From Bryobacter sp964387685 (GTDB lineage Bacteria; Acidobacteriota; Terriglobia; Bryobacterales; Bryobacteraceae), in assembly GCA_964387685.1 (NCBI GenBank), contig CAYLXK010000019.1:45450-109449 (forward strand): a stretch of 64,000 nt of DNA, read 5' to 3'. The first letter of the stretch is position 1, and each line of letters begins with the position of its first letter. Below, piece after piece: positions 26,331-35,941 of this stretch. The notes below the pieces were generated by a model. It made no database searches and had not been told where the DNA came from. It was given only the letters and a program-made list of their open reading frames with translations. A program made the translations under genes and the position numbers.

Positions 26331-28040
26331 ATGAAATTAAAGCGCTTAAGCACGATCTTCGCCACTCTCAGCGTGGCCGCGGCACTGCTGGTTAGTCCAG
26401 CCGACGCGCAAAAGAAAAAGGCGGAGGACCCCAACCGGGAAACAATCGCCAAACCGCTCAGCGACCGGGAACGCCGCAAGCGTGAGGATAAGCTGCGCAA
26501 GGAACTCGAAACTCCTTTCCGCAAGTGGATGAACGAGGACGTCTTTTACATCATTACGGACGAGGAAAAGACCTCCTTCAAGCGCCTGACCACGGACGAC
26601 GAGCGCGAGAGCTTCATCGAAAGTTTCTGGATTCGCCGCGACCCGACGCCCGATACCCAAGAGAACGAATATAAGGAAGAGCACTATCGCCGTATCGCTT
26701 ACGCCAATGAGCGCTATGCGAGCGGCATCCCCGGATGGAAGACGGACCGCGGCCGCATTTACATCACCTTTGGGCCGGCGGACGAAGTGGAAGACCATCC
26801 CTCGGGTGGCACCTACCAGCGGCCGATTGAAGAAGGCGGCGGCACGACCTCTACCTTTCCATTCCAGAAGTGGCGCTACCGCTACATCGAAGGCATCGGC
26901 AACGACGTGATCATTGAATTCGTGGATACGACGATGACCGGCGAATTCCGCATGACGATGGACCCGAGCGAAAAAGACGCGTTGCTTTATGTGCCGAACG
27001 CGGGCCTGACCATGTACGAGCAGATGGGCATGAGTTCGAAGACGGACCGCTTCACACGTACGGACGGAACGCGCCTGGGCGTGGGCAATCAGGCGTTGCC
27101 CGCGCGGATGAACCAGTTTGAGCGCTTGCAACAGTTCGCGTTGCTGCAGAAACCGCCGCAGGTGAAGTTTAAGGATTTGGAAGCGAGCGTGAACTCGAAG
27201 GTCATGTTCAATGTACTGCCCATCCAGGTGCGCGCGGACTTCGTCAAGCTGACGAATGCGACCGTGATGACCTACGTCACGATCCAGATGAACAAAAACG
27301 ACCTGCAGTTCAAGACCACAGACAACATCTCGAAGGCCATGGTGAACATCTACGCGCGCATCACGTCCATGACGCGCCGGCCGGTCAACATCTGGGAAAC
27401 GCCGGTGGTAATCGAGACGCCCGCGCAACTGCTGGCCGAGGGCTCAAAAGGCAAGGCTATCTATCAGAACGCCGTACCCCTGGCTCCGGGCACCTACCGT
27501 TTAAACGTTGTGGCCAAGGATGTGGTGGGCGGCAACATGAACAACTTCGAAATGGCTCTGACGGTGCCTCGCTTTGAGGATGAGCGCCTGGGGGCATCGA
27601 GTCTGATTCTTGCGGACATGATTGAGAAGGTGCCGACCAAGAATGTCGGTAAGGATCAATTCGTGATCGGTACCTCGAAGGTACGGCCGCGTTTGAACGA
27701 AGCGTTCACGCAAGGCGAGAAGATGGGCATTTATCAAGCTCTCTACAATTTCCAACCCGATGAAGCTACCAAGAAGCCGAACGCGACGGTGGACTATGAA
27801 ATCGTCAACATCGCCAGCAACGAGAAGGTGATCGAGTTCAGCGAGAACGTGACGGACATTCCCGGCGCTTCACCGACGACGGTGACGATCGAGAAGCTGC
27901 TGCCGCTGGCGAATTTCGCGCCGGGCAAGTATACTTTGAAGCTGAAAGTTACCGATAAACTGGCCAACCAGAGCCTGACTCAGACCGTGAACTTCAGCGT
28001 CGCGGCCGATACGAAAACGATTGCAAGCCTGAAGGAGTAG
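26331..28040 (+). CDS. Long GWxTD domain protein
   Basis: A 569-residue secreted protein: signal peptide (MKLKRLSTIFATLSVAAALL to PADAQ), a charged linker, a GWxTD domain (FIESFWIRRDPTPDTQENEY and PGWKTDRGRIYITFGPADE) and a long beta-rich C-terminal part. The ATG at 26331 was chosen over 26283 because GAGGGAG is well spaced before it and the signal peptide starts there. Codon use is more C-ending than in its neighbours, as in strongly expressed genes. Its role is unknown. The next gene, an outer-membrane barrel, follows within 14 bases. Confidence 0.88.
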   Translation: MKLKRLSTIFATLSVAAALLVSPADAQKKKAEDPNRETIAKPLSDRERRKREDKLRKELETPFRKWMNEDVFYIITDEEKTSFKRLTTDDERESFIESFWIRRDPTPDTQENEYKEEHYRRIAYANERYASGIPGWKTDRGRIYITFGPADEVEDHPSGGTYQRPIEEGGGTTSTFPFQKWRYRYIEGIGNDVIIEFVDTTMTGEFRMTMDPSEKDALLYVPNAGLTMYEQMGMSSKTDRFTRTDGTRLGVGNQALPARMNQFERLQQFALLQKPPQVKFKDLEASVNSKVMFNVLPIQVRADFVKLTNATVMTYVTIQMNKNDLQFKTTDNISKAMVNIYARITSMTRRPVNIWETPVVIETPAQLLAEGSKGKAIYQNAVPLAPGTYRLNVVAKDVVGGNMNNFEMALTVPRFEDERLGASSLILADMIEKVPTKNVGKDQFVIGTSKVRPRLNEAFTQGEKMGIYQALYNFQPDEATKKPNATVDYEIVNIASNEKVIEFSENVTDIPGASPTTVTIEKLLPLANFAPGKYTLKLKVTDKLANQSLTQTVNFSVAADTKTIASLKE

Positions 28041-28043
28041 AAT
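28038..28043 (+). promoter_or_regulatory. Candidate -10 box of the barrel protein gene (TAGAAT)
   Basis: TAGAAT overlaps the stop of the GWxTD gene and ends ten bases before the ATG at 28054. A transcript from here would have only a few untranslated bases. A ribosome-binding site is otherwise missing at a normal distance. Confidence 0.3.
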
Positions 28044-28053
28044 CGACCGCACC

Positions 28054-29901
28054 ATGCGGACACCGATGGCTCTCACGAACACGGTCAAGGCGGCAAGCTG
28101 GGCGCTTGCCCTAGTGGCGCTGTGTCCGCAGCAGGGCGAGGCGGCGACGGCGTCGCAATTTACCGGCAAGATCGTCGGGCTGGTGAAAAACGCCTCGGGG
28201 GTAGCGCAGATGGGCGCGACCGTCGTGCTGATGAACCGCTTTGAAAAGCCGCTTTACTCGGCGATGACGGACGAACGCGGGGCGTTTGGCTTCGACGCGT
28301 TGGGGGCGGATGTCTACAGCGTGCGCGTGACCTTGGCGAGCTTTATGCCGGCCTTCCGGCAGAACATATCTGTGGCGCCGGGCGTCGAGCGCTACCTCAG
28401 CATTCAATTGGCGACACTGTTTAGCAGCGTCGAACTGTTCTACTCTCCGCCGCCGGGCACGTTTCTGATGAGCGAGCAGTGGCGGGCGGCCCTGCGCAGT
28501 TCGATGTCCACCCGGCCGGTCCTGCGGGCGCTGCCGGATTGGGACCCCCTAGCCAAGGGACAGACCACAAAGACCAACGCACGGGTCTTCAGCGACACGC
28601 GCGGCATGTTTAAACTTTCCAGCGGCGATGAGAATACGAGCAATTCTCTCGGGAGCCAGACCGACCTAGGTACGGCCTTCGCGGTGGGGACCTCTCTGTT
28701 TGGCCGCAATCAGGTGCAGGTGAGCGGCAATGTGGGTTACGGCTTGGCAAACGGCATTCCGACGGCGGGGTTTCGAACGAGCTACCAGCGCGAGGCTACG
28801 AGCCCGCTTGGTTTCGACGTCCCCAATCCGCAGGTTAGCCTGACGATGCGGCAACTGTATTTGCCCATGCGGGCGGGCATGGCGATTGGCAGCGCGAGTG
28901 CCGGCGCGCCGGCGCTACGGACGCTGAGCGCGACGGTGGCGGACCGCTACCAACTGGGCGACACGGTATTGCTCGAATACGGCGCGACGATGGACAGCGT
29001 GCAGTTTATCGAGCGGTTGAATTATCTCAGCCCCTATGCGCGGCTGACCTGGGACGGCAAATCGATCGGCACCGTGCGGGCGGCATTCTCAAGCGGCTTC
29101 CCGCCTGTGGACTTGTTGATGACGGGCAGTGGCCAGGATGCCGAGATGCAGCGGGAGGTATCGACGCTCGCCTTGTTCCCACGTATTACCCGCCGGAACG
29201 GGACGACCCAGGCGCAGCGCGTGGAGAATTTCGAGCTGAGCTACTCAAAGAGACTAGGAACGGGCGAGTTGTTCGCCACGGTGTATCGCGAGGGAGTCTC
29301 GAACGCGGGATTGTCGATGCTGGGCGGGTCGGCGGAATTGTTAGGCCAAGAGCTGGTGCCGGACCTGGCGTCGAACGCCAGTGTGTTTAATATCGGTGGT
29401 TATTACCGCAACGGATTTGTAGTGGGTTGGACGCAAAGTCTGGGCGGCGACTGGAAGTGGTCCAGCGGCTATGGGCTGGGCGGAGTGCTGCGGACGGATC
29501 AACACGATGTCGTCTTGACAGACAAGCTAACGACGGAAGCGGCAAGCCTGCGCGATTCTATTCGGCAACAGCAGCGGAATTTCGCAAGCATGAAGTTGAG
29601 CGGGACGTTGCCTCGGGTTGGGACGCGCTTGTATACCAGCTATCTGTGGACGGACTACCGGACCCTGACGCCGTATCACGCCTCTTTGACTGGGCAGGGT
29701 TTAGCAGAAGCGGGCTGGAACCTGGGCTTTAAGCAGCCGGTGCCCGGATTCCTGGGTATGCCGGGGCGACTAGAGATCAATGCCGATATGCGCAACCTGC
29801 TGGCGCAAGGCTACGTGCCGATCCGGTCGTCGACGGGCCAAACGATGTGGCTGATCCCCACGCCGAAACAAGTGCGCGGCGGGTTGAGCTTCATTTTCTA
29901 A
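28054..29901 (+). CDS. Outer-membrane beta-barrel protein with carboxypeptidase-regulatory N-domain
   Basis: A 615-residue secreted protein. After the signal peptide comes a carboxypeptidase-regulatory-like domain (GKIVGLVKNASGVAQMGATV, TDERGAFGFDALGADVYSV). The rest alternates hydrophobic and polar residues as in outer-membrane barrels and ends in GGLSFIF, with the terminal Phe used for barrel insertion. It resembles acidobacterial TonB-receptor-like proteins but no plug domain is visible. The ligand is unknown. It may be expressed with the GWxTD genes. Confidence 0.8.
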   Translation: MRTPMALTNTVKAASWALALVALCPQQGEAATASQFTGKIVGLVKNASGVAQMGATVVLMNRFEKPLYSAMTDERGAFGFDALGADVYSVRVTLASFMPAFRQNISVAPGVERYLSIQLATLFSSVELFYSPPPGTFLMSEQWRAALRSSMSTRPVLRALPDWDPLAKGQTTKTNARVFSDTRGMFKLSSGDENTSNSLGSQTDLGTAFAVGTSLFGRNQVQVSGNVGYGLANGIPTAGFRTSYQREATSPLGFDVPNPQVSLTMRQLYLPMRAGMAIGSASAGAPALRTLSATVADRYQLGDTVLLEYGATMDSVQFIERLNYLSPYARLTWDGKSIGTVRAAFSSGFPPVDLLMTGSGQDAEMQREVSTLALFPRITRRNGTTQAQRVENFELSYSKRLGTGELFATVYREGVSNAGLSMLGGSAELLGQELVPDLASNASVFNIGGYYRNGFVVGWTQSLGGDWKWSSGYGLGGVLRTDQHDVVLTDKLTTEAASLRDSIRQQQRNFASMKLSGTLPRVGTRLYTSYLWTDYRTLTPYHASLTGQGLAEAGWNLGFKQPVPGFLGMPGRLEINADMRNLLAQGYVPIRSSTGQTMWLIPTPKQVRGGLSFIF

Positions 29902-29906
29902 TATCC
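29901..29906 (+). promoter_or_regulatory. Candidate -10 box of the glycosidase-like gene (TAATAT)
   Basis: TAATAT ends seven bases before the ATG at 29914 and starts on the last base of the preceding stop codon. No Shine-Dalgarno site lies between it and the ATG. Confidence 0.35.
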
Positions 29907-29913
29907 TCTTACC

Positions 29914-31914
29914 ATGTTGAACCGGAGACAGGTGCTGGCTTTGGCGGCAGCACCGGCACTGCGCGCGCAGGATCGCAAGCGGAAGCGGCGGGGCGAGTGC
30001 TTCTTTGGCATTCACTTCGACCTACACCCGAGGGGCGACGATACGGAACTGGGGCGGGACCTGAGCGCGGCGAATGTGACACAGTTTCTCGAGCGCGTGA
30101 AGCCGGATTTTGTCCAGTACGACTGCAAGGGGCACGCAGGCTGGCTCGGTTACCCGTCGCAGGTATCGAAAAGTTCGCCGGGGATCGTCAATGATTCGCT
30201 TGCGTTATGGCGGACGTTAACGGCTGAGCGCGGGGTGCCGTTGTACATTCATTTCTCGGGCGTATGGGATAGCTTGGCACTCAGCGAACACGCCGAGTGG
30301 GCGCGCGTCGATGCAGCAGGCAAGCGCGACGAGCGGCAGACCAGCCTGTGGAGCGCGTATGTGGACGAGCGGATGATTCCGCAGTTGCTCGAGGCCGCCG
30401 AGAAGTACGACCTGGATGGCGTGTGGGTGGACGGGGAATGCTGGCAGACGAATCCGGACTACTCGCCCGCGGCGATCCGCGCGTGGTTGCAGATGGGGCT
30501 GGGGGCCGAGGTACCCAGGAAGGCCGGCGACGCGCATTGGGAGCTATGGCTCGAATTTAACCGGCAACGCTTCCGTAGCTACGTGCGGCACTATGCCGAG
30601 GCCGTGAAGGCGAAACGGCCGGGCCTCGAGGTCGCTTCCAACTGGCTCTATTCGACCTATGTGCCGGAGAAGCCGGAATTGCCGGTGGATTTCCTGAGCG
30701 GGGATTACCTGGGTAATGCGTCTCTGACGCGCGCGCGCCTGGACGCGCGCTACCTGGCCGAGGCCAGCCGCGCCTCAGGCAAGCCGTGGGACCTGATGGC
30801 GTGGGGATTCCAGCAGGCCAATTCCAACGCTATCGGGCACCTGCACAAGCCGGCTGTACAACTGCAGCAAGAGGCGAGCGTGGTGCTCGTCCAGGGCGGG
30901 GCTTTTCAAATCTACTACCAACCGACCCGCGCCGGACACATCGACGAGCGCCATATCGCGGTGATGGAAGACGTGGCGGGCTTCTGCCGCGCGCGGCAGG
31001 CACTGTGCCATCGCGGAGAGAGCGCGAGCGAAGTGGCGATCTTGTTTTCCAAGACGTCGTTGTACCGGAGCGCGGGGAAGCTCTTTGGCGGATGGGGCGC
31101 GCATGTGGGCGCGTGCGCGGGGCTGCTGGACGCGTTGATCGAGAATCAGATCAGCGTGGATGTGGCGCCGGACTGGAGCGAACTGCGCTGGCCGGTTCTG
31201 GCAGTGCCCGAGTGGGAGGATATCGGAGACCGATTGGCGCAGGATTTAGCCGAGCGGGTGCGCGGGGGGATGAAGTTGTTGCTGACGGGCGCGGCGAATG
31301 CGCGGAAGTTTGCGCCGCTTTTTGGTTGGAAGCTTAGGGGCGAGCCAGGAGTGGCGGAAGCTTGGGTGCCGGGCGAGCGCTTATTCGCCAATGCGAAAGG
31401 CCTTTGGCAGGACGTCGAAGCAGGGCAGGGCAAGGTGATCACCTCGCGTTACCAGAGCTATGATTCGCAGAAGCCGGGGCTAGCCGCGGCCATTGCCTGG
31501 AACATCGGGGCGGGGAAGGTGGTGCTGGCGCCGGGGCCGATCGGGCATGTTTTCGATGCGACCCATGCGCCGGCGCTACGAGAGTTTGTAGGAGCGTGCT
31601 TGCGCGAATTGGGTAGCCCGCAGGTGCAACTTGCCGATGCCAAGGCGCCAATCGAGGCCGTGTTGCGACGGCAAGGGAGCAAGACCGTGCTGCATCTGTT
31701 GAATCACGCGGGCAAACAAGTGGCCGGGAATTTTGCGGCGATTGATTATGTACCGGCCCTGCCGGGGCAGCGCGTACGGGTGCGCTTGCCGCGAGAGCCA
31801 AAGCGGGCGATGTGGGAGCCGAAGGGGACGCCCTTGGGATTCCATTACCGGGAGGGCGTAGTGGAATTTGAGACTCCCGCGATTGCGTTGCACCAGATGG
31901 TCGTTTTCGAGTGA
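29914..31914 (+). CDS. Secreted TIM-barrel glycosidase-like protein (alpha-fucosidase-like)
   Basis: A 666-residue protein with an N-terminal export signal carrying an Arg pair (MLNRRQVLALAAAPALRAQ). The next part, FGIHFDLHP, DFVQYDCKGHAGWLGYP, YIHFSGVWDSLAL and DGVWVDGECWQTNPDY, resembles TIM-barrel glycosidases of the alpha-L-fucosidase/GH-like group, with acidic residues at barrel-strand ends. The middle resembles a beta-galactosidase trimerisation-like domain. The exact family and substrate are not certain. Its stop overlaps the GTG of the transporter gene, so the two are coupled. Confidence 0.72.
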   Translation: MLNRRQVLALAAAPALRAQDRKRKRRGECFFGIHFDLHPRGDDTELGRDLSAANVTQFLERVKPDFVQYDCKGHAGWLGYPSQVSKSSPGIVNDSLALWRTLTAERGVPLYIHFSGVWDSLALSEHAEWARVDAAGKRDERQTSLWSAYVDERMIPQLLEAAEKYDLDGVWVDGECWQTNPDYSPAAIRAWLQMGLGAEVPRKAGDAHWELWLEFNRQRFRSYVRHYAEAVKAKRPGLEVASNWLYSTYVPEKPELPVDFLSGDYLGNASLTRARLDARYLAEASRASGKPWDLMAWGFQQANSNAIGHLHKPAVQLQQEASVVLVQGGAFQIYYQPTRAGHIDERHIAVMEDVAGFCRARQALCHRGESASEVAILFSKTSLYRSAGKLFGGWGAHVGACAGLLDALIENQISVDVAPDWSELRWPVLAVPEWEDIGDRLAQDLAERVRGGMKLLLTGAANARKFAPLFGWKLRGEPGVAEAWVPGERLFANAKGLWQDVEAGQGKVITSRYQSYDSQKPGLAAAIAWNIGAGKVVLAPGPIGHVFDATHAPALREFVGACLRELGSPQVQLADAKAPIEAVLRRQGSKTVLHLLNHAGKQVAGNFAAIDYVPALPGQRVRVRLPREPKRAMWEPKGTPLGFHYREGVVEFETPAIALHQMVVFE

Positions 31915-32741
31915 GTCCGGCGTTACTGGCGCTTGCGAGCGCGGTCTTGTTTTCGACTGGCGGCGCGGCGATCAAGGCGACGTCCTGGAACAGTTGGCAG
32001 GTGGCCGGCGTACGCAGCGCGATTGCCGCGGCGGCGATTGCGGCTTTGTTGCCGGGGGCGAGAAAGCTGGGTTCCAGACGGGTTTGGCTGGTGGGGCTGG
32101 TTTACGCGCTGACGCTGGTGCTCTTTGTTACGGCGACGAAACTGACGACGGCGGCCAATGCGATCTTTCTGCAGAGCGGCGCGCCGATCTATCTTTTGTT
32201 GCTGGGGCCTTGGCTGCTAAAGGAGCCCGTGCGGAAGTCCGATTGGGCGGTGCTGGCGGGCATTGCGGTGGGGATGATGCTGGTGTTTGCCGCTGAGCAG
32301 CAACCGCTGGCCTCGGCGCCGAATCCGGTCTTGGGCAACTGGCTGGCGGCAGCGACGGGCGTGACTTGGGCGCTGACGGTGGCGGGCTTGCGCTGGGTGG
32401 GGAAGGCGGGCGAGGACGCGATGGCGCCGGTGCTGGCGGGGAATATGCTGGCGGCGTTGTTGTGTGTTGTGCCGATGTGGCCGCTGCCCGCGCTGGCGCT
32501 AGCCGATCTATTGGCGCTGTTGTACCTGGGCTTGTTTCAAATTGCGCTGGCCTATTGGTGCTTGGCGAAAGCGGTGCGGGGCTTAGGGGCGCTGGAGGCC
32601 GCCTTGCTGGTGATGTTGGAGCCGGCGTTGAACCCATTTTGGACGTGGGCGATGCATGGAGAAAGGCCGGCGGGGCTGGCGCTAGTGGGGGGAGGATTCA
32701 TCCTGGCGGCAACGGCGGCGCAAGGCTTGTGGAGGCGCTGA
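31911..32741 (+). CDS. EamA/DMT-family transporter
   Basis: A 276-residue membrane protein with about ten hydrophobic segments and the two-repeat layout of drug/metabolite transporters. Seen: FSTGGAAIKATSWNSWQVAGVRSAIAAA-type first repeat (in part) and GLGALEAALLVMLEPALNP in the second. It starts with a GTG that overlaps the stop of the glycosidase-like gene by four bases. It may export a small molecule; none can be named. Confidence 0.9.
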   Translation: MSPALLALASAVLFSTGGAAIKATSWNSWQVAGVRSAIAAAAIAALLPGARKLGSRRVWLVGLVYALTLVLFVTATKLTTAANAIFLQSGAPIYLLLLGPWLLKEPVRKSDWAVLAGIAVGMMLVFAAEQQPLASAPNPVLGNWLAAATGVTWALTVAGLRWVGKAGEDAMAPVLAGNMLAALLCVVPMWPLPALALADLLALLYLGLFQIALAYWCLAKAVRGLGALEAALLVMLEPALNPFWTWAMHGERPAGLALVGGGFILAATAAQGLWRR

Positions 32742-32776
32742 AGGGCGTGTGTTAACCTGGAGATTCCTGCCCAAAC

Positions 32777-32853
32777 GGGCCTGTAGCTCAGTTGGTTAGA
32801 GCGCTACCTTGACACGGTAGAGGTCTGCAGTTCGAGTCTGCACAGGCCCACCA
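32777..32853 (+). tRNA. tRNA-Val (GAC anticodon)
   Basis: The sequence folds as a full tRNA: acceptor stem GGGCCTG with CAGGCCC, D arm GCTC/GAGC, anticodon stem CTACC/GGTAG with loop TTGACAC (anticodon GAC), T arm with TTCGAGT, discriminator A and encoded CCA at 32851-32853. A TAACCT -10-like box lies at 32753-32758. Everything to its right looks like accessory DNA, so its 3' end is a likely integration site. Confidence 0.97.
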
Positions 32854-32888
32854 TTTATTTTCAATCACTTAGCTATTCCCCCTTGATT

Positions 32889-32910
32889 TTTTTCGCTGCT
32901 TTTTCGCTGC
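32889..32910. repeat. Tandem 11-base direct repeat next to the tRNA
   Basis: TTTTTCGCTGC occurs twice in direct contact (32889-32899 and 32900-32910), 35 bases after the tRNA-Val CCA end. Small repeats at this place often bind integrase or excisionase, but no integrase gene is in the window to support that. Confidence 0.5.
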
Positions 32911-32975
32911 GTTAAGGAGTCTGAGGCAAAAACGCCCTCATTTTGCGCCGACTGGAACCTGTTCTAAAAGGGTCC

Positions 32976-33224
32976 ATGGACGCAAAGAATCTCCCCCTTG
33001 AAAAGCTACTGACGCCACGTGAGGTTGCCTCCTGGTTGGATGTTTCGGTGGACTGGGTGCAGGACCACGCCACCGTGAAAGAGCCACGAATCCCGGTTGT
33101 GCGCATTGGGAAACTGCTTCGCTTTCGACGCGAGGATGTTGAGACGTTTCTGGCCGAGCGAATGGTGCGTCGGCCTGTTGCCTTCAGCCGTGATTTGCGG
33201 TTGCGTGACGTGGCGAAGCGGTAA
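32976..33224 (+). CDS. Excisionase-like helix-turn-helix protein
   Basis: An 82-residue protein with a winged-helix/MerR-type DNA-binding domain: KLLTPREVASWLDVSVDWVQDH followed by PVVRIGKLLRFRREDVETFL, the pattern of the HTH_17/excisionase family. It lies 122 bases from the tRNA, as excisionase genes of integrated elements often do. The ATG at 32976 was chosen because the conserved part follows; an in-frame start at 32943 adds 11 residues. It may control excision or transcription of the island. Confidence 0.8.
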   Translation: MDAKNLPLEKLLTPREVASWLDVSVDWVQDHATVKEPRIPVVRIGKLLRFRREDVETFLAERMVRRPVAFSRDLRLRDVAKR

Positions 33225-33268
33225 TGGACCAGCCGATGGGACATCCCAGTTTCAAATCATGGTCCGGC

Positions 33269-35902
33269 CTATTTCGCGGTGCGGGCAAACTGGATTCGCG
33301 TTAGCCCATCGCCTACTACAGTGAAGGGACCCCAGAAGTATGGCGTAGCGTTGGGGCCCAGGCGACGGCGCATTTCAAGCTTGGCAAGACGCAAGGCGTC
33401 GCTGACATCACGTCCGGCGGCCAGGTTTGTGTAGAAGCGCTTCATCAGAGCCGCAGTGAATGTGTCGTCCACTTCCCAGAGGGTCGACACGATGGACCGC
33501 GAGCCGGCGTAAAGGAAGGCGCGAACGATATTGGCAACGCCCTCCTGGCCTTGGATGCGACCGGCACCGGTATCGCAGGCGGACAAAGTCACGAGGTCAG
33601 CATTGAGCGGGAGCGATTCAATCTCCCGAACCTGGAGTAATCCGTCTTCATGAGCAGCGGCGTCGGAACCGAACACGAGCGCGGAACGATCTGGGAACTT
33701 GGAGTCGGCAACTCCGTGCACTGCGAGATGCAAGATCGAAAATGACCGGAGCGGCTGTGATTTGAGGGCCTTCTCGGTCGCGGCCCGTCCTTCCAATACC
33801 ACCGTCCTGGGGCCGGCGACAGCAGAAATTGCTGCGATTTCATCGGCGGTTGATGGTAGCGCAGTGATAGCGCTGCCGGTGGCATCGAACATCCCACGCG
33901 TTTCCCGCGTGGTGTTTGGAGAAGGTCCGCTGGCGGGGTACGCCACGTTGCCGACTGCTAGCAGGCTCGCGGTCCGAGTCTCGACTTTGCGGTTGGTGCG
34001 GATCAACTGGAGGACAGTCGCAGACGGTGCTACTGAAATGATCTTTTGGTTTCCCAAGTAACCGGTTCGACCTGACGGGAGGGCATCAAATGGAGTGAGG
34101 TGCAAGATTCCGTCGGGGACGAAGATCACGCGCTTGCTGTTAGATATCTCTCGGATGGGCCGCAGTAGTTCGGATGCCAGTGTCACGCCGGATGGTGCTG
34201 CCGCCGATTCCTTGTTTTTCAGCTCACCATGAAAACGTTGGGCTAACCCATCAATAGTGGCTTTGCTCGCCAGCTTCTGAATACGAATGGAATCCTTTGA
34301 AATGACGACTGCAAACGAAGCTGGGTCCGCCAGCACGTACTCTACGATTAACTCGTCATCGCGCATGGTCTCGCGCAGGGCATCGAGCTGAACCGGATCG
34401 CCGCGCAGGAATTTAGTGAATCGATGTTGATCCAAGTGAAGTGGTGACAGCGCTTCTTCGGCTAATGCCAGTTGATTGAGAAGATCTTTTCGAATCCGCG
34501 GTGTTTCCGCCTGCTGGAGGCGAATTTGCAAGGCTGCGATTTGGCGCTCTGCGGGCCCCTTCATTCCCTGACTACTGGGCTGCTGCGCGGGCAATGCTCG
34601 AAGAGCATCCGCCGCGGCACGACCGCGGGCTCGCTCCAGGATCTCGAACGATCGCTTGTCGTCCTTGAGCTTTTCGACGGCGAGTGCGAAATGGCCAACG
34701 TAGACTTCACTCATTGCTGCAATGAGTCGGCTCCGCAGCCTCGCACTCGGAACATTTACCAACATGGCTTCGATCAAGTCGCCCGCTTCCTCATAGAGTG
34801 AATCAGCCTCAGCTATCTTGTCGATCTGAACCTTGATTTCCGCGGCCGAGGCAAGATGTCTTGGAAGCACGTACATGTCGACAAGTTTGCGCGCGGCAAT
34901 GATGGCTTCCGAGGCGAATTCATCCGCCTTCTCGAACTCTCCCATGTCCCGGCAGATTCTGCTTAGGGTGAGTAGCGACGCAGCTCGCGGTCTGGGCATG
35001 GCAAACTTCTCTGCCGACTGAATGGCGTCCATCAAGAGAGCCTTGGCGTTGTTGTAATCGCGATTCCTGATGGCACTTTCGGCCAACGCTTGGAGGATGT
35101 CAGCGCGATATACGTTCATTCCGATTTCCTCCACGTAGCGCGCAGCGCGATTTAGAAACTCCTGCGCCTCACTCGTTCGGCCCAACACATTCAGTGAATG
35201 AGCTTTGCCCATGTGTGCCATTAGAGGAAATCGAAGATCCGAATTCTTCCGCGCCAGTGCTAAAGCTGTGTCAAAAAAACGAAGGGAGCGCTCGTACTCA
35301 CCAAGTTCCGAAAGCCCCACCCCGATTAAGGATTGAATTCGAATTTGTCCGGCGAGATCGTCCGAAGATACGGCTGCCTGCATTGCTTTGTTCATCAACA
35401 TCCTCGCCTCAGTACTCTTACCCTCAAGGAAGAGGATTATCCCGAGTTCACCTTCAATCCTCGTCGCCCAACGCGAATCATTGAGTGAAATTGCCAGACC
35501 TAACGCGTCCCGCCATGCTTGCGCTGAAACAGAAGGGTCAATGCTGAGGTCTATGGTCGCCTTGACTATTAGGCAGCGAAGGAGGACGCTCGGGTCGGAC
35601 CTCACGGCTGGATTCGCGAGTTCCCTCGCCAGTTGAAGGCTGACTTCTGGATAGGAGATGCTATCCGCGTCGGCTCGCAAACGACTGATCCTTGCAAGTG
35701 CTGCGTTTCGCTGGTCGCCCTGGGCGTCGAAGAGGGCTTCAGCTTTTTCGTAGAGTGGGCGAGACTTCATCCAGTTGTCCAACCAGAAAAGTCGTTCCGC
35801 TTCAGCAAGGATCGACTGGGCGTCGCCTATCTGAGCAAAAGCGGTCGCATGGAAAACAAGCGACAGTGCAATGAACAGTTGTAATTTCTGCTTCCCCGGC
35901 AT
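33269..35902 (-). CDS. Secreted TPR-CHAT protease-like protein
   Basis: An 877-residue protein with a signal peptide (KLQLFIALSLVFHATAFAQ), a long run of TPR-like helical repeats (about residues 30-420) and a C-terminal CHAT domain. CHAT is a caspase-type cysteine peptidase fold; the expected catalytic pair is present as LHLAVHGV (His near 729) and VTLSACDTGAG (Cys near 778). It is the last gene of an operon that begins with a sigma factor and an anti-sigma factor. A protease that cleaves a partner after a signal is a reasonable model. Being exported, it should act in the periplasm. Cleavage activity is inferred. Confidence 0.9.
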   Translation of the reverse strand: MPGKQKLQLFIALSLVFHATAFAQIGDAQSILAEAERLFWLDNWMKSRPLYEKAEALFDAQGDQRNAALARISRLRADADSISYPEVSLQLARELANPAVRSDPSVLLRCLIVKATIDLSIDPSVSAQAWRDALGLAISLNDSRWATRIEGELGIILFLEGKSTEARMLMNKAMQAAVSSDDLAGQIRIQSLIGVGLSELGEYERSLRFFDTALALARKNSDLRFPLMAHMGKAHSLNVLGRTSEAQEFLNRAARYVEEIGMNVYRADILQALAESAIRNRDYNNAKALLMDAIQSAEKFAMPRPRAASLLTLSRICRDMGEFEKADEFASEAIIAARKLVDMYVLPRHLASAAEIKVQIDKIAEADSLYEEAGDLIEAMLVNVPSARLRSRLIAAMSEVYVGHFALAVEKLKDDKRSFEILERARGRAAADALRALPAQQPSSQGMKGPAERQIAALQIRLQQAETPRIRKDLLNQLALAEEALSPLHLDQHRFTKFLRGDPVQLDALRETMRDDELIVEYVLADPASFAVVISKDSIRIQKLASKATIDGLAQRFHGELKNKESAAAPSGVTLASELLRPIREISNSKRVIFVPDGILHLTPFDALPSGRTGYLGNQKIISVAPSATVLQLIRTNRKVETRTASLLAVGNVAYPASGPSPNTTRETRGMFDATGSAITALPSTADEIAAISAVAGPRTVVLEGRAATEKALKSQPLRSFSILHLAVHGVADSKFPDRSALVFGSDAAAHEDGLLQVREIESLPLNADLVTLSACDTGAGRIQGQEGVANIVRAFLYAGSRSIVSTLWEVDDTFTAALMKRFYTNLAAGRDVSDALRLAKLEMRRRLGPNATPYFWGPFTVVGDGLTRIQFARTAK

Positions 35903-35941
35903 TTCTGTTGTACCTCTCGGATGAAATTCCTCTTTTCCAAA

